DNA from: Ptiloglossa arizonensis
Taxonomy: Eukaryota; Arthropoda; Insecta; Hymenoptera; Colletidae
Assembly: GCF_051014685.1 (NCBI RefSeq)
Contig: NW_027478385.1
Location: forward strand, 372,001-436,000
Length of the DNA stretch: 64,000 nt
Direction of reading: 5' to 3'
This document shows, piece after piece, positions 12,346 through 24,849 of this stretch (positions within the stretch are counted from its first letter, which is position 1; each line of letters opens with the position of its first letter). The notes beneath the pieces are model-generated. The model was not told the DNA's origin and searched no databases. It saw only the letters and a program-made list of their open reading frames with translations. Both the position numbers and the translations under genes were made by a program.

Positions 12346-15229
12346 ACTCGAAACCAATAACTACAATGGCCTAGGGGAAAAGTACACACAGCATATTAAT
12401 CGGGCGAGTTTCTACTTTCATTTGCAACAGGAATTTCTCGAGTTCGTCAATCCGTTCGCGAGATATGGGAGTTTGAAGTTAAGGAATGGTTGAGAAACCA
12501 TCAAAGTTTTCGCAAGTCTGATACTCGAAATCAATAACTACAATGGCTAGGGGAAAAGTACACATACAGTTGGAATCGGGCGAGTTTCTACATTCAGATG
12601 CAACAGGAATTTCTCGAGTTCGTCAATGCGTTCGCGAAATATGGGGGTTTGAAGTTGAGGAATGGTTGAGAAGCCATCAAAATTTTTGCAGGTCTGTTAC
12701 TCGAAACCAATAACTGGAGCGGCCTAGGGGAGAAATACACACACCATATTAATCGGGCGAGTTTCTACTTTCAGATGCAACAGGAATTTCTCGAGTTCGT
12801 CTATCCGTTCGCGAGACATGGGTGTTTGATGTTAAGGATTGGTTGGGAAGCAATCAAAATTTTCGCAAGTCTGATACTCGAAACCAATAACTTGAATAGC
12901 CTAGGGGAAAAGTACACACACCATTGTAATCGGGCGAGTTTCTACTTTCAGATGTAACAGTAATTTCTCGAGTTCGTCTATCCGTTCGCGAGATATGGGA
13001 GTTTGATGTTAAGGATTGGTTGGGAAGCCATCAAAATTTTCGCAAGTCTGATACTCGAAACCAATAACTACAATGGCCTAGGGGAAAAGTACACACGCCA
13101 TATTAATCGGGCGAGTTTCTACTTTCAGGTGCAACAGGTATTTCTCGAGTTCGTCAATCCGTTCGAGATATATGGGAGTTTGAAGTTAAGAAATGGTTGG
13201 GAAACCATCAAAATTTTCGAAAGTCTGATATTCGAAACCATTAACTACAATGTCTAAGGGGAAAAGTACACACACCATATAAATCGGGCGAGTTTCTACT
13301 TTCAGGTGCAACAGGAATTTCTCGAGTTCGTCATTCCGTTCGCGCTATATGGGAGTCTGAAGTTAAGGAATGGTTGAGAAACCATCAAAACTTTCGCACG
13401 TCTGATACTCGAAACCAATAACGACAATGGCCTAGGGGAAAAGTACACACATCATATTAGTCGGGCGAGTTTCTACTTTTAGATGCAACAGGAATTTCTC
13501 GAGTTCGTCTATCCGTTCGCGAGATATGGGAGTTTGATGTTAAGGATTGGTTGGGAAGCCACCAAAATTTTCGCTAGTCTGATACTCGAAACCAATAACT
13601 GGAATAGCCTAGGAGAAAAGTACACACACCATTGTAATCGGGCGAGTTTCTGCTTTCAGATGCAAGAGGAAATTCTCGAGTTCGTCAATCCGTTCGCGGG
13701 ATATGGGAGTTTGAAGTTAAGGAATGGTTGAGAAACCATCAAAATTTTCGCAAGTCTGAAACTCGAAACCAATAACAACAATGGCCTAGGGGAAAAGTAC
13801 ACACAGCATATTAATCGGGCGAGTTTCTACTTTCATTTGCAACAGGAGTTTCTCGAGTTCGTCACTCCGTTCGCGAGATATGGGAGTTTGAAGTTAAGGA
13901 ACGGTTGAGAAACCATCAAAGTTTTCGCAAGTCTGCTACTCGAAACCAATAACTGATACGGCCTAGGGGAAAAATACCCATAGCGTTGTAAGCGGGCGAG
14001 TTTCTACTTTCAGATGCAACAGGAATTTCTCGAGTTCCTCAATCCTTTCGCGAGATATGGGAGTTCGAAGTTAAGGAATGGTTGAGAAACCATCAAAATT
14101 TTCGCAAGTCTGATACTCGAAACCAATAACAACAATGGCCTAGGGGAAAAGTACACACATCATATTAATCGTGCGAGTTTCTACTTTCAGATGCAACAGG
14201 AATTTCTCGAGTTCGTCTATCCGTTCGCGAGATATGGGAGTTTGAAGTTATCGAATGGTTGAGAAACCATCCAACTTTTCGCAAGTCTGTTACTCGAAAC
14301 CATTAACTACAATGGCCTAGGGGAAATGTACACACACCATATTAATCGGGCGAGTCTCTACTTTCAGGTGCAACCGGAATTTCTCGAGTTCGTCAATCCG
14401 TTCGCGCTATATGGGAGTTTGAAGTTAAGGAATGGTTGAGAAACCATCAAAATTTTCGCAAGTCTGATACTCCAAACCAATAACAACAATGGCCAGGGGA
14501 AAAGTATACACATCTTATTAATCGGGCGAGTTTCTACTTTCAGATGCAACAGGAATTTCTCGAGTTCGTCTATCCGTTCGCGAGATATGGGAGTTTGATG
14601 TTAAGGATTGGTTGGGAAACCATCAAAATTTTCGCAAGTCTGGTACTCGAAACCAATAAGTGGAATGGCCTAGGGGAAAAGTACACACACCATTGTAAAC
14701 GAGCGAGTTTCTACTTTCAGATGCAACAGGAAATTCTCGAGTTCGTCAATCCGTTCGCTGGATATGGGAGTTTGAAGTTAAGGAATGGTTGAGAAACCAT
14801 CAATGTTTTCGCAAGTCTGAAACTCGAAACCAATAACAACAATGCTCTAGGGGAAAAGTACACACATCGTATTAGTCGGGCGAGTTTCTACTTTTAGGTG
14901 CAACAGGAATTTCTCGAGTTCGTCTATCCGTTCGCGAGATATGGGAGTTTGAAGTTAAGGAATGGTTGAGAAACCATCAAAGTTTTCGCAAGTCTGTTAC
15001 TCGAAACCATCAACTGAAACGGCCTAGGGGAAAAATACCCATACCGTTGTAATCGGGCGAGTTTCTACTTTCAGATGCAATAGAAATTTCTCGAGTTCCT
15101 CAATTCGTTCGCGAGATATGGGGATTTGAAGTTAAGGAATGGTTGAGAAACCATCAAACTTTTCGCAAGTCTGATACTCGAAACCAATAACTACAATGGC
15201 CTAGGGGAAAAGTACACACACCATATTAA

Positions 15230-18200
15230 TCGGGCGAGTTTCTGCTTTCAGATGCAACAGGAATTTCTCGAGTTCGTCAACGCGTTCGCGGGATATGGGA
15301 GTTTGAAGTTAAGGAATGGTTGAGAAACCATCAAAAGTTTCGCAAGTCTGATACTCGAAACCATTAACTACAATGGCCTAGGGGAAAAGTACACACACCA
15401 TATTAATCGGGCGAGTTTCTACTTTTAGATGCAACTGGAATTTCTCGAGTTCTTCAATCCGTTCGCGCTATATGGGAGTTTGAACTTAAGGAATGGTTGA
15501 GAAACCATCAAAATTTTCGCAAGTCTGATACTCGAAACCAATAACAACAATGGCCTAGGGGAAACGTACATACATCATATTAATCGGGCGAGTTTCTACT
15601 TTTAGATGCAACAGGAATTTCTCGAGTTCGTCTATCCGTTCGCGAGATATAGGAGTTTGATATTAAGGATTTGTAGGGAAACCATCAAAATTTTCGCAAG
15701 TCTGATACCCGAAACCAATAACTACTATGGCCTAGGGCAAAAATGCCCACACCGTTGTAATCGGGCGAGTTTCTACTTTCAGATGCAACAGGAATTTCTC
15801 GAGTTCGTCAATCCGTTCTCGAGATATTGGAGTTTGAAGTTAAGGAATGGTTGAGAAACCATCAAAATTTCCGCAATTCTGATACTCGAAACCAATAACT
15901 ACAATGGCCTAGGGGAAAAGTTCACACAGCATATTAATCGGGCGAGTTTCTACTTTCAGATGCAACAGGAACTTCTCGAGTTCGTCAATTCGTTCGCGAG
16001 ATATGGGAGTTTGAACTTAAGGAATGGTTGAAAAACCATCAAACTTTTTGCAAGTCTGTTACTCGAAACCAATAACTACAACGGCCTAGGGGAAAAATGC
16101 ACATACCGTTGTAATCGTGCGATTTTCTACTTTCAGATGCAACAGGAATTCCTCGAGTTCGTCAATCCGTTCGCGAGATATGGGAGTTAGAAGTTAAGGA
16201 ATGGTTGAGAAACCATCCAACTTTTCGCAAGTCTGATACTCGAAACCAATAACAGGAACGGCCTAGGAGAGAAATACACATACCGTTGTAATCGGGCGAG
16301 TTTCTACTTTCAGGTGCAACAGGAATTTCTCGAGTTCGTCAATCCCTTCGCGATACATGGAAGTTTGAAGTTAAGGAATGGTTGAGAAGCCATCAAAATT
16401 TTCGCAAGTCTGATACTCGAAACCAATAACAACAATGGCCAAGGGGAAAACTACACACATCGTATTAGCCGGGCGAGTTTCTACTTTTAGATGCAACTGG
16501 AATTTCTCGAGTTCGTCAATCCGTTCGCGATATATGGGAGTTTGAAGTTAAGTAATGGTTGAGAAACCATCAAAATTTTCGCAAGTCTGATACTCGAAAC
16601 CAATAACTACAATGGCCTAGGGGAAAAGTACACACACCATATTAATGGTGCGAGTTTCTACTTTCAGATGCATCAAGAATTTCTCGGGTTCGTCTATCCG
16701 TTCGAGAGATATGGGAGTTTGAAATTAAGGAATGGTTGCGAAACCATCAAAACTTTCGCAAGTCTGATACTCGAAACCAATAACTGCAATGGCCTAGGGG
16801 AAAAGTAAACACAGCGTTATAATCGGGCGAGCTTCTACTTTCAGATGCAACAGGAATTTCTCGAGTTCGTCAATCCGTTCGCGGGATATGGGAGTTTGAT
16901 GTGAAGGAGTGGTTGAGAAACCATCAAAATTTTCGCAAGTCTGATACTCGAAATCAATAACAACAATGGCCTAGGGGAAAACTACACACATCGTATTAGC
17001 CGGGCGAGTTTCTACTTTTAGATGCAACAGGAATTTCTCGAGTTCGTCTATCCGTTCGCGAGATATGGAAGTTTGATGTTAAGGATTGGTTGGGGAACCA
17101 TCAAAATGTTCGCAAGTCTGATACTCGAAACCAATAACTGGAATGGCCTAGGGGAAAAATACTCACACCATTGTAATCGGGCGAGTTTCTGCTTTCAGAT
17201 GCAACAGGAATTTCTCGAGTTCGTCAATCCGTTCGCGGGATATGGGAGTTTGATGTTAAGGAAAGGTTGAGAAACCATCAAAATTTTCGCAAGTCTGATA
17301 CTCGAAACCAATAACTACAATGGCCTAGGGGAAAACTACACACACCATATTAATCGGGCGAGTTTCTACTTTCAAATGCAACAGGAATTTCTCGAGTTCG
17401 TCAATCCGTTCGCGAAATATGGGGATTTGAAGTTAAGGAATGGTTGAGAAACCATCAAAATTTTCGCAAGTCTGATACTCGAAACAAATAACTGGAATGG
17501 CCTAGGGGAAGCGTACACACACCGTTGTAACCGTGCGATTTTCTACTTTCAGATGCAACAGGAATTTCTCGAGTTCGTCTATCCGTTCGCGAGATATGGG
17601 AGTTTGAAGTTAAGGAATGGTTGAGAAACCATCAAAGTTTTCGCAAGTCTGTTACTCGAAACCATCAACTGAAACGACCTAGGGGAAAAATACCCATACC
17701 GTTGTAATCGGGCGAGTTTCTACTTTCAGATGCAATAGAAATTTCTCGAGTTCCTCAATTCGTTCGCGAGATATGGGGATTTGAAGTTAAGGAATGGTTG
17801 AGAAACCATCAAACTTTTCGCAAGTCTGATACTCGAAACCAATAACTACAATGGCCTAGGGGAAAAGTACACATACCGTTGTAATCGTGCGAGTTTCTAC
17901 TTTCAGATGCAACAGGAATTTCTCGAGTTCGTCAATGCGTTCGCGAAATATGGGGTTTTGAAGTTGAGGAATGGTTGAGAAGCCATCAAAATTTTCGCAA
18001 GTCTGTTACTCGAAACCAATAACTACAATGGCCTAGGGGAAAAGTACACACACCATATTAATCGGGCGAGTTTCTACTTTCAGATGCAACAGGAATTTCT
18101 CGAGTTTGTCTATACGTTCGCGAGACATGGGAGTTTGAAGTGAAGGAATGGTTGAGAAACCATCAAAGTTTTCGCAAGTCTATTACTCGAAACCTATAAC

Positions 18201-18238
18201 TGAAACGGCCTAGGGGAAAAATACCCATAGCGTTGTAA
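15230..18238 (+). repeat. 18-monomer HOR, unit 1 (17 monomers, 3009 bp)
   Basis: First of three units aligned on the monomer with CGTCAACGCGTTCGCGGG at ~15268, ~18277 and ~21463. It is 3009 bp to the next unit and 3186 bp from that to the third, so this unit lacks one monomer. The missing monomer lies at ~15677-15702, where the AGTCTGATACCCG variant follows directly on the TTTGTAGGGAAACC variant. It is also the most diverged unit, for example AAGGGGAAAACTAC at ~16441. Its last ~600 bp (17580-18170) are related to 10660-11250. Confidence 0.84.
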
Positions 18239-21200
18239 GCGGGCGAGTTTCTGCTTTCAGATGCAACAGGAATTTCTCGAGTTCGTCAACGCGTTCGCGG
18301 GATATGGGAGTTTGAAGTTAAGGAATGGTTGAGAAACCATCAAAAGTTTCGCAAGTCTGATACTCGAAACCATTAACTACAATGGCCTAGGGGAAAAGTA
18401 CACACACCATATTAATCGGGCGAGTCTCTACTTTCAGGTGCAACAGGAATTTCTCGAGATCTTCAATCCGTTCGCGCTATATGGGAGTTTGAACTTAAGG
18501 AATGGTTGAGAAACCATCAAAATTTTCGCAAGTCTGATACTCGAAACCAATAACAACAATGGCCTAGGGGAAACGTACATACATCATATTAATCGGGCGA
18601 GTTTCTACTTTTAGATGCAACAGGAATTTCTCGAGTTCGTCTATCCGTTCGCGAGATATAGGAGTTTGATATTAAGGATTTGTAGGGAAACCATCAAAAT
18701 TTTCGCAAGTCTGGAACTCGAAACCAATAACTTGAATGGTCCAGGGGAAAAGTACACAAACCATTGTAATCGGGCGAGTTTCTACTTTCCGATGCAACAG
18801 GAATTTCTCGAGTTCGTCAATCCGTTCGCGAGATATGGGAGTTTGAAATTAAGGAATGGTTGAAAAACCATCAAAATTTTCGCAAGTCTGATACCCGAAA
18901 CCAATAACTACTATGGCCTAGGGCAAAAATGCCCACACCGTTGTAATCGGGCGAGTTTCTACTTTCAGATGCAACAGGAATTTCTCGAGTTCGTCAAACC
19001 GTTCTCGAGATATTGGAGTTTGAAGTTAAGGAATGGTTGAGAAACCATCAAAATTTCCGCAATTCTGATACTCGAAACCAATAACTACAATGGCCTAGGG
19101 GAAAAGTTCACACAGCATATTAATCGGGCGAGTTTCTACTTTCAGATGCAACAGGAACTTCTCGAGTTCGTCAATCCGTTCGCGAGATATGGGAGTTTGA
19201 ACTTAAGGAATGGTTGAAAAACCATCAAACTTTTTGCAAGTCTGTTACTCGAAACCAATAACTACAACGGCCTAGGGGAAAAATGCACATACCGTTGTAA
19301 TCGTGCGATTTTCTACTTTCAGATGCAACAGGAATTCCTCGAGTTCGTCAATCCGTTCGCGAGATATGGGAGTTAGAAGTTAAGGAATGGTTGAGAAACC
19401 ATCCAACTTTTCGCAAGTCTGATACTCGAAACCAATAACAGGAACGGCCTAGGAGAGAAATACACATACCGTTGTAATCGGGCGAGTTTCTACATTCAGG
19501 TGCAACAGGAATTTCTCGAGTTCGTCAATCCCTTCGCGAAATATGGAAGTTTGAAGTTAAGGAATGGTTGAGAAGCCATCAAAATTTTCGCAAGTCTGAT
19601 ACTCGAAACCAATAACAACAATGGCCTAGGGGAAAACTACACACATCGTATTAGCCGGGCGAGTTTCTACTTTTAGATGCAACTGGAATTTCTCGAGTTC
19701 GTCAATCCGTTCGCGATATATGGGAGTTTGAAGTTAAGTAATGGTTGAGAAACCATCAAAATTTTCGCAAGTCTGATACTCGAAACCAATAACTACAATG
19801 GCCTAGGGGAAAAGTACACACACCATATTAATGGTGCGAGTTTCTACTTTCAGATGCATCAGGAATTTCTCGGGTTCGTCTATCCGTTCGAGAGATATGG
19901 GAGTTTGAAATTAAGGAATGGTTGCGAAACCATCAAAACTTTCGCAAGTCTGATACTCGAAACCAATAACTGCAATGGCCTAGGGGAAAAGTAAACACAG
20001 CGTTATAATCGGGCGAGCTTCTACTTTCAGATGCAACAGGAATTTCTCGAGTTCGTCAATCCGTTCGCGGGATATGGGAGTTTGATGTGAAGGAGTGGTT
20101 GAGAAACCATCAAAATTTTCGCAAGTCTGATACTCGAAATCAATAACAACAATGGCCTAGGGGAAAACTACACACATCGTATTAGCCGGGCGAGTTTCTA
20201 CTTTTAGATGCAACAGGAATTTCTCGAGTTCGTCTATCCGTTCGCGAGATATGGAAGTTTGATGTTAAGGATTGGTTGGGGAACCATCAAAATGTTCGCA
20301 AGTCTGATACTCGAAACCAATAACTGGAATGGCCTAGGGGAAAAATACTCACACCATTGTAATCGGGCGAGTTTCTGCTTTCAGATGCAACAGGAATTTC
20401 TCGAGTTCGTCAATCCGTTCGCGGGATATGGGAGTTTGATGTTAAGGAAAGGTTGAGAAACCATCAAAATTTTCGCAAGTCTGATACTCGAAACCAATAA
20501 CTACAATGGCCTAGGGGAAAACTACACACACCATATTAATCGGGCGAGTTTCTACTTTCAAATGCAACAGGAATTTCTCGAGTTCGTCAATCCGTTCGCG
20601 AAATATGGGGATTTGAAGTTAAGGAATGGTTGAGAAACCATCAAAATTTTCGCAAGTCTGATACTCGAAACAAATAACTGGAATGGCCTAGGGGAAGCGT
20701 ACACACACCGTTGTAACCGTGCGATTTTCTACTTTCAGATGCAACAGGAATTTCTCGAGTTCGTCTATCCGTTCGCGAGATATGGGAGTTTGAAGTTAAG
20801 GAATGGTTGAGAAACCATCAAAGTTTTCGCAAGTCTGTTACTCGAAACCATCAACTGAAACGGCCTAGGGGAAAAATACCCATACCGTTGTAATCGGGCG
20901 AGTTTCTACTTTCAGATGCAATAGAAATTTCTCGAGTTCCTCAATTCGTTCGCGAGATATGGGGATTTGAAGTTAAGGAATGGTTGAGAAACCATCAAAC
21001 TTTTCGCAAGTCTGATACTCGAAACCAATAACTACAATGGCCTAGGGGAAAAGTACACATACCGTTGTAATCGTGCGAGTTTCTACTTTCAGATGCAACA
21101 GGAATTTCTCGAGTTCGTCAATGCGTTCGCGAAATATGGGGTTTTGAAGTTGAGGAATGGTTGAGAAGCCATCAAAATTTTCGCAAGTCTGTTACTCGAA

Positions 21201-21424
21201 ACCAATAACTACAATGGCCTAGGGGAAAAGTACACACACCATATTAATCGGGCGAGTTTCTACTTTCAGATGCAACAGGAATTTCTCGAGTTTGTCTATA
21301 CGTTCGCGAGACATGGGAGTTTGAAGTGAAGGAATGGTTGAGAAACCATCAAAGTTTTCGCAAGTCTATTACTCGAAACCTATAACTGAAACGGCCTAGG
21401 GGAAAAATACCCATAGCGTTGTAA
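18239..21424 (+). repeat. 18-monomer HOR, unit 2 (full, 3186 bp)
   Basis: Complete unit of exactly 18 x 177 bp. Any marker here recurs 3186 bp later: the frame starting at 18615 recurs at 21801, and that at 20208 recurs at 23394. Only scattered single-base differences from the third unit were seen, such as GCGAAATATGG at ~19537 against GCGATATATGG at ~22723. This is the clearest regular HOR in the window and a recent amplification. Confidence 0.88.
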
Positions 21425-23945
21425 GCGGGCGAGTTTCTGCTTTCAGATGCAACAGGAATTTCTCGAGTTCGTCAACGCGTTCGCGGGATATGGGAGTTTG
21501 AAGTTAAGGAATGGTTGAGAAACCATCAAAAGTTTCGCAAGTCTGATACTCGAAACCATTAACTACAATGGCCTAGGGGAAAAGTACACACACCATATTA
21601 ATCGGGCGAGTCTCTACTTTCAGGTGCAACAGGAATTTCTCGAGATCTTCAATCCGTTCGCGCTATATGGGAGTTTGAACTTAAGGAATGGTTGAGAAAC
21701 CATCAAAATTTTCGCAAGTCTGATACTCGAAACCAATAACAACAATGGCCTAGGGGAAACGTACATACATCATATTAATCGGGCGAGTTTCTACTTTTAG
21801 ATGCAACAGGAATTTCTCGAGTTCGTCTATCCGTTCGCGAGATATAGGAGTTTGATATTAAGGATTTGTAGGGAAACCATCAAAATTTTCGCAAGTCTGG
21901 AACTCGAAACCAATAACTTGAATGGTCCAGGGGAAAAGTACACAAACCATTGTAATCGGGCGAGTTTCTACTTTCCGATGCAACAGGAATTTCTCGAGTT
22001 CGTCAATCCGTTCGCGAGATATGGGAGTTTGAAATTAAGGAATGGTTGAAAAACCATCAAAATTTTCGCAAGTCTGATACCCGAAACCAATAACTACTAT
22101 GGCCTAGGGCAAAAATGCCCACACCGTTGTAATCGGGCGAGTTTCTACTTTCAGATGCAACAGGAATTTCTCGAGTTCGTCAAACCGTTCTCGAGATATT
22201 GGAGTTTGAAGTTAAGGAATGGTTGAGAAACCATCAAAATTTCCGCAATTCTGATACTCGAAACCAATAACTACAATGGCCTAGGGGAAAAGTTCACACA
22301 GCATATTAATCGGGCGAGTTTCTACTTTCAGATGCAACAGGAACTTCTCGAGTTCGTCAATCCGTTCGCGAGATATGGGAGTTTGAACTTAAGGAATGGT
22401 TGAAAAACCATCAAACTTTTTGCAAGTCTGTTACTCGAAACCAATAACTACAACGGCCTAGGGGAAAAATGCACATACCGTTGTAATCGTGCGATTTTCT
22501 ACTTTCAGATGCAACAGGAATTCCTCGAGTTCGTCAATCCGTTCGCGAGATATGGGAGTTAGAAGTTAAGGAATGGTTGAGAAACCATCCAACTTTTCGC
22601 AAGTCTGATACTCGAAACCAATAACAGGAACGGCCTAGGAGAGAAATACACATACCGTTGTAATCGGGCGAGTTTCTACATTCAGGTGCAACAGGAATTT
22701 CTCGAGTTCGTCAATCCCTTCGCGATATATGGAAGTTTGAAGTTAAGGAATGGTTGAGAAGCCATCAAAATTTTCGCAAGTCTGATACTCGAAACCAATA
22801 ACAACAATGGCCTAGGGGAAAACTACACACATCGTATTAGCCGGGCGAGTTTCTACTTTTAGATGCAACTGGAATTTCTCGAGTTCGTCAATCCGTTCGC
22901 GATATATGGGAGTTTGAAGTTAAGTAATGGTTGAGAAACCATCAAAATTTTCGCAAGTCTGATACTCGAAACCAATAACTACAATGGCCTAGGGGAAAAG
23001 TACACACACCATATTAATGGTGCGAGTTTCTACTTTCAGATGCATCAGGAATTTCTCGGGTTCGTCTATCCGTTCGAGAGATATGGGAGTTTGAAATTAA
23101 GGAATGGTTGCGAAACCATCAAAACTTTCGCAAGTCTGGTACTCGAAACCAATAACTGCAATGGCCTAGGGGAAAAGTAAACACAGCGTTATAATCGGGC
23201 GAGCTTCTACTTTCAGATGCAACAGGAATTTCTCGAGTTCGTCAATCCGTTCGCGGGATATGGGAGTTTGATGTGAAGGAGTGGTTGAGAAACCATCAAA
23301 ATTTTCGCAAGTCTGATACTCGAAATCAATAACAACAATGGCCTAGGGGAAAACTACACACATCGTATTAGCCGGGCGAGTTTCTACTTTTAGATGCAAC
23401 AGGAATTTCTCGAGTTCGTCTATCCGTTCGCGAGATATGGAAGTTTGATGTTAAGGATTGGTTGGGGAACCATCAAAATGTTCGCAAGTCTGATACTCGA
23501 AACCAATAACTGGAATGGCCTAGGGGAAAAATACTCACACCTTTGTAATCGGGCGAGTTTCTGCTTTCAGATGCAACAGGAATTTCTCGAGTTCGTCAAT
23601 CCGTTCGCGGGATATGGGAGTTTGATGTTAAGGAAAGTTTGAGAAACCATCAAAATTTTCGCAAGTCTGATACTCGAAACCAATAACTACAATGGCCTAG
23701 GGGAAAACTACACACACCATATTAATCGGGCGAGTTTCTACTTTCAAATGCAACAGGAATTTCTCGAGTTCGTCAATCCGTTCGCGAAATATGGGGATTT
23801 GAAGTTAAGGAATGGTTGAGAAACCATAAAAATTTTCGCAAGTCTGATACTCGAAACAAATAACTGGAATGGCCTAGGGGAAGCGTACACACACCGTTGT
23901 AACCGTGCGATTTTCTACTTTCAGATGCAACAGGAATTTCTCGAG
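21425..23945 (+). repeat. 18-monomer HOR, unit 3 (truncated after ~14 monomers)
   Basis: Matches unit 2 until about 23945. There unit 2 reads CGTCTATCCG followed by GGGAGTTTGAAG, and this copy reads CGTCAATCCG followed by GGGAATTAGAA. That mid-monomer switch is the right-hand edge of the 18-monomer amplification. Small private changes include CACCTTTGTAATC near 23540 and loss of a GG pair near 23634 that alters the end of the open frame. Confidence 0.84.
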
Positions 23946-24849
23946 TTCGTCAATCCGTTCGCGAGATATGGGAATTAGAATTTAAGGAATGGTTGAGAAA
24001 CCATCAAAATTTTCGAATGTCTGATACTCGAAACCAATAACAACAATGGCCTAGGGGAAACGTACACACATCATATTAATCGGGCGAGTTTCTACTTTTA
24101 GATGCAACAGGAATTTCTCGAGTTCGTCTATCCGTTCGCGAGATATAGGAGTTTGATATTAAGGATTGGTTGGGAAACCATCAAAATTTTCGCAAGTCTG
24201 GTACTCGAAACCAATAACTTGAATGGCCTAGGGGAAAAGTACACAAACCATTGTAATCGGGCGAGTTTCTACTTTCCGATGCAATAGGAAATTCCCGAGT
24301 TCGTCAATCCGTTCGCGGGATATGTGAGTTTGAAGTTAAGGAATGGTTGAGAAACCACAAAAATTTTCGCAAGTCTGATACTCGAAACCACTAACTACAA
24401 TGGCCTAGGGCAAAAGTACACACACCATATTAATCGGGCGAGTTTCTACTTTCAGATGCAACAGGAATTTCTCGAGTTCGTCTATCCGTTGGCGAGATAT
24501 GGGTGTGTGAAGTTAAGGAATGGTTGAGAAACCATCGAACTTTTCGCAAGTCTGTTACTCGAAACCAATAACTGGAACGGCCTAGGAGAGAAATACACAT
24601 ACCGTCGTAATCGGGCGAGTTTCTACTTTCAGGTGCAACAGGAATTTCTCGAGTTCGTCAATCCCTTCGCGATATATGGGAGTTTGAAGTTAAGGAATGG
24701 TTGAGAAACCATCAAAATTTTCGCAAGTCTGATACTCGAAACCAATAACAACAATGGCCTAGGGGAAAACTACACACATCGTATTAGCCGGGCGAGTTTC
24801 TACTTTTAGATGCAACAGGAATTTCTCGAGTTCGTCAATCCGTTCGCGA
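23946..24849 (+). repeat. Satellite monomers shared with 26954-27857 (offset 3008 bp)
   Basis: About five monomers that are repeated 17 units downstream: the frame at 24102-24287 recurs at 27110-27295, and the GGGTGTGTGAAG variant at ~24502 recurs at ~27510. The same series appears a third time near 31550-32460. This stretch forms the left part of a nested 17-monomer duplication inside the larger 26-monomer HOR. Nothing but satellite is present. Confidence 0.75.

Larger units (their letters stand above)
11234..15216 (+). repeat. 24-monomer HOR, second copy (one monomer fewer, truncated at right)
   Basis: Repeats 6811-10970 nearly base for base. The offset is 4423 bp up to ~14060 and 4246 bp afterwards, so exactly one monomer is absent. 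Near 15216 the match stops: the first copy goes on with a CATACCGTTGTAATCGTGCG monomer, whereas here the sequence switches to the 18-monomer HOR. The left junction at ~11234 falls inside a monomer. Confidence 0.8.
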
